Of a stretch of DNA of 64,000 nt, positions 1 to 8,000 are shown one piece after another. Made by a program: the position numbers and the translations under genes. Numbering within the stretch: position 1 is the stretch's first letter; each line of letters starts with the position of its first letter. The stretch is taken from assembly GCF_035593265.1 (NCBI RefSeq), contig NZ_CP141614.1:1550001-1614000 (forward strand), in the 5' to 3' direction. The notes under the pieces were generated by a model. The model was given only the letters and a program-made list of their open reading frames with translations. It was not told the DNA's origin and made no database searches. The DNA is from Limnochorda sp. LNt (GTDB lineage Bacteria > Bacillota > Limnochordia > Limnochordales > Geochordaceae).

Positions 1-516
1 GTCGCTCAACACCTGCTTGACGTATTGCTGGGTCTGCGTCAACAGCTCCCGGTCGATGACGAGGGTCTCGGGGTCGTCGACGCGCTGGTTGGGCAGCACC
101 TCGAGCAGCGTGCGATCGCCATCCATGTCGTAGACGGGCCGGTGCAGGGACGTGTACTGGTTGACGGGGACGTGCTTCTGGCGGGTCGTGCCCTTGATGG
201 CGCTGATGATGTTGCGGACGATGCACAGCCTGGCGAAGGCCCAGAAGGACGAGGCGCCGGGCGTGAAGTCCCGGATGGCCTTGTAGAGCCCGATCATGCC
301 CTCCTGCAGCAGGTCGTCGTCCTCGGCCCCCTGCAGGAAGTAGGGACGACTCCAGGCGTGCACCAGCTTGCGGTACTTGATGAGCAGGAACTCCAGGGCG
401 TCCTCGTTGCCGGCCTGAGCGAGCTGGACCACTTCTTCGTCGGGCAATGACGAGAAATCCGGCCCACCCGGTCTGGGCCGCCACGTCCATGACGACGTCG
501 CGCGGGGCTTCCCCAT
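1..516 (-). CDS. sigH: RNA polymerase sporulation sigma factor SigH (Spo0H), C-terminus outside window
   Basis: The sigma-70 family factor of early stationary phase, which starts the sporulation cascade. About 172 residues are visible. Conserved region 2 occupies roughly residues 26-120 and includes AEDDDLLQEGMIGLYKAIRDF, the -10 recognition helix around FARLCIVRNIISAIK, and the TRQKHVPVNQYTSL segment typical of SigH. Region 4 lies to the left of position 1. I chose the ATG at 516. A TTG at 447 just before LPDEEVVQLA would give a shorter form, and neither has an ideal ribosome site. Family identity is clear from the whole of region 2. SigH normally switches on spoIIA, which is also in this window (31220-32800). 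Confidence 0.9.
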   Translation of the reverse strand, partial: MGKPRATSSWTWRPRPGGPDFSSLPDEEVVQLAQAGNEDALEFLLIKYRKLVHAWSRPYFLQGAEDDDLLQEGMIGLYKAIRDFTPGASSFWAFARLCIVRNIISAIKGTTRQKHVPVNQYTSLHRPVYDMDGDRTLLEVLPNQRVDDPETLVIDRELLTQTQQYVKQVLSD

Positions 517-795
517 CGCCTGCTCGAGCCCACCCCTCGAACCCCGTCCCGAGCCTCGGAGAGCGCCATCTAGAGGATATGCAAGTGACGGATGCCTCGT
601 CCCTTAATCAGGGATTACGACAGGAATTAACCACTCTCCTTCTCATTAGGTGGCTCGGTCCGCTCCGGACCCGCCCCGGGCGGCACTGCGCGGAGCCTCA
701 GCCAAACGAAAAGCCCCGGAGCCACTCGACATGGAACCCCGGGGCGACTACCTCACGCGCCGAATACTGTCATCAGGTCCCATACCCGCTACGCG
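517..795. other. Intergenic region between speD and sigH
   Basis: This 279-bp gap holds the speD terminator (704-745). It also has an unusually A+T-rich patch at about 595-655, in contrast to roughly 70% G+C elsewhere, with an imperfect inverted repeat CCCTTAATCAGGG. The patch is the most likely place for the sigH promoter, but no convincing -35/-10 pair could be assigned. No additional gene is seen. Confidence 0.5.
704..745 (-). terminator. Rho-independent terminator downstream of speD
   Basis: On the minus strand, a GC-rich hairpin (arms 713-719 GCCCCGG and 739-745 CCGGGGC) is followed immediately by the T-rich run CTTTTCGTTT (704-712). It lies about 50 bp past the speD stop codon, in the orientation expected to end the speD transcript before sigH. 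Confidence 0.8.
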
Positions 796-1239
796 TCACC
801 TCACTTCCACCACATCGGCCGGCTGCTCCGCGTGGCCGGTCAGCGTGTGCGGATGGCGGGTGATCTCGGTGCCCATGGTGCCATCGGCTCCCATGACGCC
901 GCGCCGCATCTCGGTGGCCTCGGTGCTGCGGGCCTTGAACGCCTGGGTCAGGTAGTGGCAGGCCGCCCACGGGTTGACCGAGTCGCCGCACGTGAAGACG
1001 TCGATGGCGGCGTAGCCGAGCTCGGGCCAGGTGTGGATGGCCAGGTGGGACTCCGAGATGACCACGACCCCGCTCACTCCCTGGGGGCTGAACTTGTGGA
1101 ACGTGACCTCCCGGATCTCGGCCCCGGCCCTCAGGGCCGCCTCGACCATGATGTCCTGAACCAACTGCTGGTTGTCCAGGATCGCCGGGTCACACCCGTA
1201 CGCCTCGCACAGAATGTGACGCCCCAGCGCCTGCGTCAT
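796..1239 (-). CDS. speD: S-adenosylmethionine decarboxylase proenzyme
   Basis: Makes decarboxylated S-adenosylmethionine, the aminopropyl donor for spermidine synthesis. This is a small class 1B (bacterial/archaeal) pyruvoyl enzyme of 147 residues. The self-cleavage motif is visible as SESHLAIHTWPE: the chain is cut between Glu and Ser, and the Ser becomes the pyruvoyl group. It is followed by the conserved GYAAIDVFTCG with the active-site Cys. The ATG at 1239 was chosen because AAGGGGGTC lies about 10 nt upstream; an in-frame start at 1302 adds only non-conserved residues. The C-terminus is about 20 residues longer than usual. The gene has its own promoter and terminator. A spermidine-synthase-like partner lies at 22161-23795. 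Confidence 0.95.
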   Translation of the reverse strand: MTQALGRHILCEAYGCDPAILDNQQLVQDIMVEAALRAGAEIREVTFHKFSPQGVSGVVVISESHLAIHTWPELGYAAIDVFTCGDSVNPWAACHYLTQAFKARSTEATEMRRGVMGADGTMGTEITRHPHTLTGHAEQPADVVEVR

Positions 1240-1311
1240 TCCATCTATGACCCCCTTCCGCGTCGCCTGCCCAAGCCCGACAAAAGGCCGTCCCGCAGGC
1301 AATCAAGCCCC

Positions 1312-1339
1312 ATTGTAACAGAACCCCCCTCCCTGTCAA
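1312..1339 (-). promoter_or_regulatory. Sigma-A type promoter of speD
   Basis: Reading the minus strand, TTGACA (1334-1339) is followed after 16 bp by TACAAT (1312-1317). The -35 overlaps the last codons of the ynbB-like gene. The spacer places the start site near 1305, leaving a 65-nt leader before speD. Confidence 0.8.
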
Positions 1340-2658
1340 GGTTCGGCAAAATCCATCAAAAGACCATCGGACCACAGCTCGTGGAGGGCTCGGGCCACCC
1401 CGAGGGCCACGTGATGCCGGGAGACGCCCCCCTGCAGGAAGACGTCGTAGGGGGGCCGCAGCGGCAGGTCCGCCGACAGCTCGCTGGAAGATCCTTGCAC
1501 GAAGGTGCCGCCCGCCATGACGATGGGGTCCCGGTAGCCCGGTAGCCGAGCCGGGTGCGGCCGGGCGCGCGCATCCAGCGCCGAGGCGCGCTGGATGCCC
1601 CGCACGATGGCCATGGCCGCCTCCCGTCGTCCGGCCCGCACCACCTGCACCGTGTCGGTCCGGGGCTCCTCCGCCGTGGGGCTCACGGCGAAGCCCGCCG
1701 CCGAGAAGGCGGCCGCGGCCACCATGGCCCCGGCCACGGCCTCCGCGACGGTGCGGGGCGCGAGGAAGAGCCCCATCCAGATCCACCGGGAGACCCCCAG
1801 GGCCGGTCCCACCTCAGCCGCCAACCCCGGTGCCGTCAGGCGAGCGGCGGCGGCCGCCACCAGCTCCGCCGATCCGGCCACGTAGCCGCCGCTGGGAGCC
1901 AGGGTGCCGCCCGGGTTCTTGATGAGGGAGCCCGCGACCAGATCGGCCCCGACGTGGCACGGCTCCCGGGTCTCCACGAACTCCCCGTAGGCGTTGTCGA
2001 CCAGCACCACGCAGCCGCCGCGACGGTGCGCGACCTCGCAGACGGCGGCGATGGCGTCGATGCTCAACGACGGGCGCCACGCGTAGCCCCGGGAGCGCTG
2101 CACCAGCACCATGCGGGTCCGGGACCCGATGCTGGCCTCCAGTGCCTCCAGGTCCACCTCACCCGTCTGCGTCAGCGGTACCACCCGGGTGCGCACGCCC
2201 CACTCGGCCAGGGACCCTGGCGCCTGCTGGCCCTCGATGCCCAGCACGGGCCACAGGGTGTCGTACGGCAGCCCGGTGGCAACCACCAGCTCGTCGCCCG
2301 GGCGCAGCACGCCGAAGAGCGCGCAGGTCAGCGCGTGGGTGCCCGAGACGAGCTGGGGCCGCACCAGTGCGGCCTCGGCTCCCATCACCAGGGCCCACGC
2401 CTGCTCCAGGGCCTCTCGTCCGGGGTCACCGTACGCGTAGCCCGTCGTCTCGGCCAGGAAGCCCTCGGAGGCCCCCACCTGGTGGAAGGCGGCCAGCACC
2501 CGGGCCGTGTTGTGAGCCGCCACCTCCTCGACGGCTGCCCAGCCCGCCACGCCCGGCGGCGCCGGCTGCTGCAGCCGTCGGATGGCCGCCAGCACCACCC
2601 GCTCGGCCCGCGGATCGATCTCCGGGAAGGCCTGTGCGATGAAGCTCGGCTCGCTCAT
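1336..2658 (-). CDS. PLP-dependent methionine gamma-lyase family protein (YnbB-like)
   Basis: A 440-residue fold-type I PLP enzyme of the Met_gamma_lyase/YnbB family, often mislabelled aluminium resistance protein. The family signature DNAYGEF is followed by the PLP-lysine stretch VAGSLIKNPGGTLAPSGGYVAG, and the C-terminal QGGVSRHHVALGVARAL is also typical. Length is normal for the family (about 410-430). It is the last gene of the trp operon: its ATG at 2658 overlaps the trpA stop by 4 nt (ATGA). In Bacillus the gene normally sits beside hflX and glnR, so this position is unusual. The substrate is unknown; a C-S lyase or related PLP activity is a guess from the family. Confidence 0.9.
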   Translation of the reverse strand: MSEPSFIAQAFPEIDPRAERVVLAAIRRLQQPAPPGVAGWAAVEEVAAHNTARVLAAFHQVGASEGFLAETTGYAYGDPGREALEQAWALVMGAEAALVRPQLVSGTHALTCALFGVLRPGDELVVATGLPYDTLWPVLGIEGQQAPGSLAEWGVRTRVVPLTQTGEVDLEALEASIGSRTRMVLVQRSRGYAWRPSLSIDAIAAVCEVAHRRGGCVVLVDNAYGEFVETREPCHVGADLVAGSLIKNPGGTLAPSGGYVAGSAELVAAAAARLTAPGLAAEVGPALGVSRWIWMGLFLAPRTVAEAVAGAMVAAAAFSAAGFAVSPTAEEPRTDTVQVVRAGRREAAMAIVRGIQRASALDARARPHPARLPGYRDPIVMAGGTFVQGSSSELSADLPLRPPYDVFLQGGVSRHHVALGVARALHELWSDGLLMDFAEP

Positions 2659-3491
2659 CGCCCCACCAGTGCCTCGTGCAGGGCCCGCGCCAGCCCCTCC
2701 ACCTCCCGAAGGGCGTCGCGGCGGGTGGGCGCCTCCATCCACCGCAGGACGAAGGCGCTGCCCACCACGACGCCGTCCGCGAAGCGGTAAGCGGCCGCCT
2801 GCTGCGGGCCCGAGACGCCGAAGCCCAGCGCCACCGGGAGGCCGGTGTGCCGGCGCAGCCCCTCCACCAGCTCGCGGGCCCCGGGGGCCACCCCCTGGCG
2901 CACGCCGGTCACCCCGGCATGGCTGATGGCGTAGATGAAGCCGTCGCCCGCCTCGGCCAGGAGAGCCAGACGTTCGCCGCTGGTGGGGGCGGCCAGGCTG
3001 ACCCACGCCAGCTCGTGGGCCGCCAGCGCCGCTCGCATCTCGCCCGCCTCCTCCACCGGCAGGTCCGGCACGATGACGCCCGCCAGCCCACGGCGGGCCA
3101 GCTCGGCTGCCACGGTGCCCAGCTCCATCTGCAGGAAGAGGTTGTAGTAGCCCATGACGACCACGGGCGTCTCAGGCACCGCCGCCTGCACCACCGTGGC
3201 CACGTCCAGCACCCGGCGAAAGCCGGCCCCGGCCTGCAGGGCCACGGCACCTGCCTGCTGCAGCACGGGCCCGTCCGCCACCGGATCCGAGAAGGGCAAG
3301 CCGACCTCCAGCACGTCGCATCCGCCCCGTGCCAGGGCCAGCAGCGCCGCCTCCGACGCCTCGGCGTCGGGGTAGCCGCCCATCCAGTACCCCACCAGCG
3401 CCGCCCGTCCCTGCTCGCGGGCCCGATCGAAGGCGGCGGCCAGCCGGCGTCCGCCCTCGGTGTGCGCCCACGTCACGAAGGGGCCGTCCAT
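2655..3491 (-). CDS. trpA: Tryptophan synthase alpha subunit
   Basis: Cleaves indole-3-glycerol phosphate to indole and glyceraldehyde 3-phosphate, passing indole to TrpB through the alpha2beta2 tunnel. A TIM barrel of 278 residues. The catalytic segment [14 protein letters not shown] is present, with Glu62 and Asp73 matching Glu49 and Asp60 of the enterobacterial enzyme. The phosphate-binding loop GFGVSGPQQ is near residue 223. It overlaps trpB by 19 nt upstream and the ynbB-like gene by 4 nt downstream. Confidence 0.97.
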   Translation of the reverse strand: MDGPFVTWAHTEGGRRLAAAFDRAREQGRAALVGYWMGGYPDAEASEAALLALARGGCDVLEVGLPFSDPVADGPVLQQAGAVALQAGAGFRRVLDVATVVQAAVPETPVVVMGYYNLFLQMELGTVAAELARRGLAGVIVPDLPVEEAGEMRAALAAHELAWVSLAAPTSGERLALLAEAGDGFIYAISHAGVTGVRQGVAPGARELVEGLRRHTGLPVALGFGVSGPQQAAAYRFADGVVVGSAFVLRWMEAPTRRDALREVEGLARALHEALVGR

Positions 3492-4747
3492 GCTCCGCGT
3501 CCCCCCTCCAGGTGACGGGCCACGTGCTCCACGTCCTTGTCGCCCCGTCCCGATAGATTGACCAGCACGATGGCGTCGGCGGGCAGGCGACCGGCCAGCT
3601 CCACAGCGGCAGCGATGGCGTGGGCGCTCTCCATGGCGGGCAGGATGCCCTCCAATCGGGCGAGGAGCCCGAAGGCCTCCAGCGCCCTCTCGTCCTCCAC
3701 CGTGACGTAGCGGGCCCGTCCCACCGCTTTGAGGTAGGCGTGCTCCGGCCCCACGCCGGGGTAGTCGAGGCCCGCCGAGATGGAGTGGGTCGGCGCCACC
3801 TGGCCCTCGGCATCCTGGAGCAGCAGGCTCTTGGAGCCGTGGAGCACGCCGAGTCGGCCCCGGCTCAGGCTCGCGGCGTGCTGGCCGGGGGCCTCCCCCC
3901 GGCCCCCCGCCTCCACGCCCAGCAGGCCCACGCCGTCATCTCGCACGAAGCCCCGGAAGATGCCGATGGCGTTGCTCCCCCCTCCCACGCAGGCCACCAC
4001 CCAGTCGGGCAATCGCCCCTCGGCCGCCAAGATCTGGCGCCGGCTCTCCTGGCCGATGACCGACTGGAAGTCGCCCACCATGACCGGATAGGGATGGGGA
4101 CCGACGGCGGAGCCGATGACGTAGTGCGAGTCGGCGACGGTGGCGACCCAATCCCGGATGGCCTCGTCGGTGGCCTCCTTGAGGGTGGCGCTGCCGATGG
4201 TCACCGGACGCACCTCTGCTCCCAGCATCCGCATGCGCACGACGTTGAGGTGCTGGCGCTCCATGTCCTCGGCGCCCATGAAGACCGTGCACGCCATGCC
4301 GAAGCGGGCCGCCACGGTCGCGGTGGCCACCCCGTGCTGGCCGGCACCCGTCTCGGCGATGAGGCGGCGCTTGCCCATGCGGCGGGCCAGCAGGGCCTGG
4401 CCGAGCGCGTTGTTGATCTTATGAGCGCCCGTGTGGGCCAGGTCCTCCCGCTTGAGGTAGATGCGAGCCCCTCCGGCGTGGCGGCTGAGCCGATCCGCCC
4501 GGTACAGGGGGGTCGGCCGCCCTGCGTAGTGCGCTTGCAGCTGCCCGAGCTCCTCCCAGAAGGCTGGATCCTGCCGGGCCTGCTCGTAGGCCCGGGTCAG
4601 CTCCTCCAGGGGCGCCATCAGGGTCTCCGGCACGAACCGCCCCCCGAACCCCCCGAAGTAGCCACGAGGATCGGGCACCCCGTCCAGGGGCGGCTCGGGC
4701 CCCCGCCTGCCGGCCAGGGGCTCAGGCCGATGGAGCATCCGCTTCAT
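3473..4747 (-). CDS. trpB: Tryptophan synthase beta subunit
   Basis: PLP enzyme that condenses indole with L-serine to give tryptophan. 424 residues, about 20 longer than usual because of a proline-rich N-terminus before the conserved [16 protein letters not shown]. The PLP lysine is Lys110 in HTGAHKINN; the glycine-rich phosphate loop [10 protein letters not shown] and [12 protein letters not shown] are intact. This is the TrpB1 type that pairs with TrpA. It overlaps trpF by 26 nt and trpA by 19 nt, so coupled expression is likely. Confidence 0.97.
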   Translation of the reverse strand: MKRMLHRPEPLAGRRGPEPPLDGVPDPRGYFGGFGGRFVPETLMAPLEELTRAYEQARQDPAFWEELGQLQAHYAGRPTPLYRADRLSRHAGGARIYLKREDLAHTGAHKINNALGQALLARRMGKRRLIAETGAGQHGVATATVAARFGMACTVFMGAEDMERQHLNVVRMRMLGAEVRPVTIGSATLKEATDEAIRDWVATVADSHYVIGSAVGPHPYPVMVGDFQSVIGQESRRQILAAEGRLPDWVVACVGGGSNAIGIFRGFVRDDGVGLLGVEAGGRGEAPGQHAASLSRGRLGVLHGSKSLLLQDAEGQVAPTHSISAGLDYPGVGPEHAYLKAVGRARYVTVEDERALEAFGLLARLEGILPAMESAHAIAAAVELAGRLPADAIVLVNLSGRGDKDVEHVARHLEGGRGAWTAPS

Positions 4748-5432
4748 CCTCCCATGCCCGCACCGCCCGGACGAAGGCCCGGACGGCCTCGGGGTCCTTG
4801 ACGCCGGGCCGGCCCGGCACCTCGACGCCGGAGCTGACGTCGACGCCCCACGGGCGGACCCGGTCGACGATGCCGGCTACGTGGTCGGCCGACAGCCCTC
4901 CTGCCAGGATGACACGAAGGCCGGCCTCCCGAAGACGGCCCACCCACGACGCCGCAACGGCCGGATCCAAGCGCCGACCCGTGCCTCCCGCCTGCGAGGG
5001 CGTGCGGCTGTCGAGCAGGACGGCCCAGGGTGGCACGGGCACATCGGGCGCGGCCCCCGGGCCGGGAGCCGAGGGCCACAGCGTCCGGATGACGGCGTAG
5101 CCCTCGGCGGAGAGGCGCGCCTGGGTCTCGTCGCTCTCGCCTCCGTGGAGCTGGACGGCGTCGACCCCGCTCCGCCGCGCTCGATCCAGGATGGTGACGT
5201 CGTCCTCGCCGCTGAAGACCCCCACGGTCACCACTCCGACCCGGCCGGCCTCGGCCGCGGCACGCCGGGCCACCTCGACCAGCACGGCGGCCTGCTCGGG
5301 CGTGACGCACCGAGGGCTGCGCCTCGTCAGGACCACGCCGACGGCGTCGACGCCCGCCCGGAGCGCCGCCTCGACGTCGGAGGGGCGTGTGAGGCCGCAC
5401 ACCTTCACCCAGACCCTCGGTCGGCGACTCAT
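4722..5432 (-). CDS. trpF: Phosphoribosylanthranilate isomerase
   Basis: Amadori rearrangement of N-(5-phosphoribosyl)anthranilate, the third step of tryptophan synthesis. A 236-residue TIM barrel. [14 protein letters not shown] at the N-terminus carries the catalytic Cys; VQLHGGE in the middle, [10 protein letters not shown] and VDVSSGVEV near the C-terminus supply the acid and phosphate site. The reading frame stays open upstream to 6317, but family alignment and the ATGA overlap with trpC fix the start at the ATG at 5432. Confidence 0.95.
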   Translation of the reverse strand: MSRRPRVWVKVCGLTRPSDVEAALRAGVDAVGVVLTRRSPRCVTPEQAAVLVEVARRAAAEAGRVGVVTVGVFSGEDDVTILDRARRSGVDAVQLHGGESDETQARLSAEGYAVIRTLWPSAPGPGAAPDVPVPPWAVLLDSRTPSQAGGTGRRLDPAVAASWVGRLREAGLRVILAGGLSADHVAGIVDRVRPWGVDVSSGVEVPGRPGVKDPEAVRAFVRAVRAWEDEADAPSA

Positions 5433-6298
5433 GACGCCGGATCTGCGGCCGTCCGTGCCCCGGACGGTGAGGCTGCCCGCAGCCTCCTCACCTCGGCCAG
5501 CAACGCCTCGGGATCCGGCGCTCGCATCAGGGCCTCGCCCACCAGCACCGCGTCGGCGCCCGCCGCCCAGGCCTCCGCGAGGTCGGCCGGGGTACGATAG
5601 CCGCTCTCCGCCAGGCGGAGCACCCCCGGCGGCACCCGGCGCAGGAGCGTGCGGGCGCGGCTCGTGTCGACGGCGAAGGTGCGCAGGTCCCGGTTGTTGA
5701 CCCCCACGATCCGCACGCCCGGCAGCGATAGCGCCCGCTCCAGCTCCCCCTCGTCGTGTACCTCGACGACGACCTCGAGCCCGGCCTCCCGGGCGCGGGC
5801 CATGAGCGCCTCGACCTCGTCGGTCGCCAGCGCGGCCATGATGAGCAGCACGGCCGAGGCGCCGCAGCGTCGCGCCAGCTCGATCTGCTCGGGCCAGACG
5901 ACGATGTCCTTGAAGAGCACGGGCAGCCCCACCGCTGGCGAGGCGGCGACAGCCCGGACGTCGTCGGGGCTGCCCCCGAAGAACGTCTCGTTGGCCAGCA
6001 CCGAGATGGCCGCCGCCCCGCCGGCGGCGTAGCGGGCGGCCTGGGCCACGGCGTCCCGGTCGACGGCGATGGCGCCGGCCGAGGGCGAGCGGCGCTTCAC
6101 CTCGGCGATGAGGGGGAGCCGCCCGCCGATGCCGTCTCGGGCGGCCTCCAGCGCCTCGCGAAGCCCGTGAGCCGGTCGTAGCGGGGTGGGCTCGTGCTCC
6201 AGCCGCCGCAGCATGGCGCGAAACAGCTCCCGCCGCTGACGCTGGTGCTCGACCATCTGGCCCAGCCGTCCGCCCGGTGAGCCGGTCGCGCCGCTCAT
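5429..6298 (-). CDS. trpC: Indole-3-glycerol phosphate synthase
   Basis: Ring closure of CdRP to indole-3-glycerol phosphate. 289 residues, a TIM barrel with a helical N-terminal extension. Typical motifs are IAEVKRRSPSAG (catalytic Lys), LFKDIVV (the usual KDF loop lysine is kept), VGVNNRDL and AESGY. The C-terminal 15 residues are Ala/Ser-rich and not conserved. Its ATG overlaps the trpD stop by 4 nt and its stop overlaps the trpF start by 4 nt. Confidence 0.95.
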   Translation of the reverse strand: MSGATGSPGGRLGQMVEHQRQRRELFRAMLRRLEHEPTPLRPAHGLREALEAARDGIGGRLPLIAEVKRRSPSAGAIAVDRDAVAQAARYAAGGAAAISVLANETFFGGSPDDVRAVAASPAVGLPVLFKDIVVWPEQIELARRCGASAVLLIMAALATDEVEALMARAREAGLEVVVEVHDEGELERALSLPGVRIVGVNNRDLRTFAVDTSRARTLLRRVPPGVLRLAESGYRTPADLAEAWAAGADAVLVGEALMRAPDPEALLAEVRRLRAASPSGARTAADPAS

Positions 6299-7353
6299 CG
6301 GGCCATCTCCGCCTCATCGGACGTACGGCGCCGACAGAACGCGGTCATGGCCTCGAGCCGCCGGTAGGCGGCGCCCGAGTCGACGATATGACGGGCCAGC
6401 TCCATCCCCTGGGGCAGCGACTCCGCCAGGCCCGCCGCCCACAGGCAGCCAGCGGCGTTGAGCAACACGACGTCGCGCAACGCGTCGTGCCGCTCCCCGG
6501 CCAGCACCTCCCGCAGCAGGCGGGCGTTGGTGGCGGGCCCGTCCCCCCGGATGGCCTCCGGCGGCGCGGGCGCCAGCCCCAGTGCCGTCGGATCGATGGT
6601 CAGGGGGCGCACCTCGCCCCCCTCGACCCAGGCCGCCAGGGTCGGAGCCGACAGGGAGATCTCGTCGAGCCCGTCCAGCCCGTGCACCACCAGGGCCCGT
6701 TCGGTGCCCAGCCTGGCCAGGGCTCCCGCCACCAGCTCCACCAGGCCGGGCTCGTAGACGCCCAGGAGCTGGTAGCGGGCGCCGGCGGGGTTGGTCAGCG
6801 GCCCCAGGATGTTGAAGACGGTGCGGATGCCCAGCTCGCGCCGGGGCTGGGCGGCGTGCCGCATGGCGGGATGGAAGGTGGGGGCGAACAGGAAGGCCAT
6901 CCCTACCTCGGCCAGACAGCGCTCCACCTCCTCGGGGCTGAGGTCGATGGCCACCCCCATCGCCTCCAGCACGTCGGCGCTGCCGGTCTGGCTGGAGACG
7001 CTGCGATTGCCGTGCTTGGCCACGGCCAGGCCGGCCCCGGCGGCCACGAAGGCGGCCCCCGTGGAGACATTGATGGAATGCGAGCGATCGCCGCCGGTGC
7101 CGCACGTGTCGACGACCTTGCGCCCCGGTGGGGGCGTCACCTTGACGGCGTGGCGCCGCATGGCCAGGGCCATGCCCGCCACCTCGTCGGGGGTCTCCCC
7201 CTTCATCCGCAGCGCCACCGCCAGGCCGGCCACCTGGGCCGGCGTCGCCTCCCCCTGCATGATGGCGGTCATAGCGGCCTCGGCCTGCTCCTGGGAGAGC
7301 GAACGCCCCTCGCTCACCAACCGGATGGCCTCCTGGATGGTCGACGACGACAT
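6295..7353 (-). CDS. trpD: Anthranilate phosphoribosyltransferase
   Basis: Transfers phosphoribose from PRPP to anthranilate. 352 residues, the usual size. Key motifs: DTCGTGGDRSHSINVST for PRPP/Mg binding, KHGNRSVSSQTGSADVLEAMG in the hinge, and LGPLTNPAGAR. The N-terminal alpha domain (IQEAIRLVSEGRSLSQEQAEAAM, given in part) is intact. It is separate from trpG, unlike the enterobacterial fusion. Confidence 0.96.
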   Translation of the reverse strand: MSSSTIQEAIRLVSEGRSLSQEQAEAAMTAIMQGEATPAQVAGLAVALRMKGETPDEVAGMALAMRRHAVKVTPPPGRKVVDTCGTGGDRSHSINVSTGAAFVAAGAGLAVAKHGNRSVSSQTGSADVLEAMGVAIDLSPEEVERCLAEVGMAFLFAPTFHPAMRHAAQPRRELGIRTVFNILGPLTNPAGARYQLLGVYEPGLVELVAGALARLGTERALVVHGLDGLDEISLSAPTLAAWVEGGEVRPLTIDPTALGLAPAPPEAIRGDGPATNARLLREVLAGERHDALRDVVLLNAAGCLWAAGLAESLPQGMELARHIVDSGAAYRRLEAMTAFCRRRTSDEAEMAR

Positions 7354-7372
7354 GACGTCCCCCGCCCCTCTC

Positions 7373-7999
7373 CTACCGGTTCGCCCGGACCCGGTCCCGC
7401 TGCCAGGCCTGGGCCATGGCCAGGAAGTTGCGCAACATCTGCTTGCCGTGGGATCCCGTCAGGACCGACTCGGGGTGAAACTGGACGCCCTCGACGGGGC
7501 GCTCCCGGTGGCGCAGCCCCATGATGCAGCCCGTCTCGTCGACCGCCGACACCTCCAGCTCTGCCGGCAGCCCCTCGCGGGCGACGCAGAGCGAGTGGTA
7601 GCGGCCCGCCTCGAAGGGGTCGGGCAGCCCCTCGAAGATGGTGCGGCCGTCGTGATGGATGGGGCTGGCCTTGCCGTGCAACAGGCGGTCCGACGCCACG
7701 ACCCGGCCCCCGAAGGCCACCGCGATGGCCTGGTGACCGAGGCAGACCCCCAGCACCGGGATGGCGTCGGCCTGCCGGATGAGCTCCACCGAGATGCCCG
7801 CCTGCTCGGGGCGTCCCGGCCCCGGGGAGATGACGATGGCGAGCGGGCGGCGAGCCAGGAGATCCTGCACGGCGATCTGGTCGTTGCGCCATACCTCCAG
7901 GCTGGCGCCCAGCTCGCCCAGGTACTGGACCAGGTTGTAGGTGAAGGAGTCGTAGTTGTCGACGACCACGACGGGGCCCATCCCCAGCGTCTGGGTCAC
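7373..7999 (-). CDS. trpG: Anthranilate/aminodeoxychorismate synthase glutamine amidotransferase subunit
   Basis: Class I glutamine amidotransferase that feeds ammonia to TrpE. 208 residues. The catalytic triad is visible: Cys in GVCLGHQAIA, and His and Glu in GVQFHPES; the oxyanion strand ISPGPGRPEQAG is present. The GTG at 7999 has GGAGG about 10 nt upstream, inside the end of trpE; an ATG at 7981 nearer the conserved VVVDNYDSFTYN is the alternative. In Firmicutes with a single copy this subunit may also serve folate synthesis (PabA role), but that cannot be judged here. Confidence 0.95.
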   Translation of the reverse strand: MTQTLGMGPVVVVDNYDSFTYNLVQYLGELGASLEVWRNDQIAVQDLLARRPLAIVISPGPGRPEQAGISVELIRQADAIPVLGVCLGHQAIAVAFGGRVVASDRLLHGKASPIHHDGRTIFEGLPDPFEAGRYHSLCVAREGLPAELEVSAVDETGCIMGLRHRERPVEGVQFHPESVLTGSHGKQMLRNFLAMAQAWQRDRVRANR

Positions 8000-8000
8000 G

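Noticed and set aside
294-569. Alternative 91-codon frame at the start of sigH
   Set aside because: Out of frame with the conserved SigH region 2 and full of Arg/Ser/Cys; a shadow of sigH.
4722-6317. A continuous 531-codon frame that looks like trpF fused to an upstream domain
   Set aside because: The extra N-terminal part is antisense-like Arg/Gly/Pro sequence in a different frame from trpC, which is clearly coding over the same bases. trpF starts at 5432.
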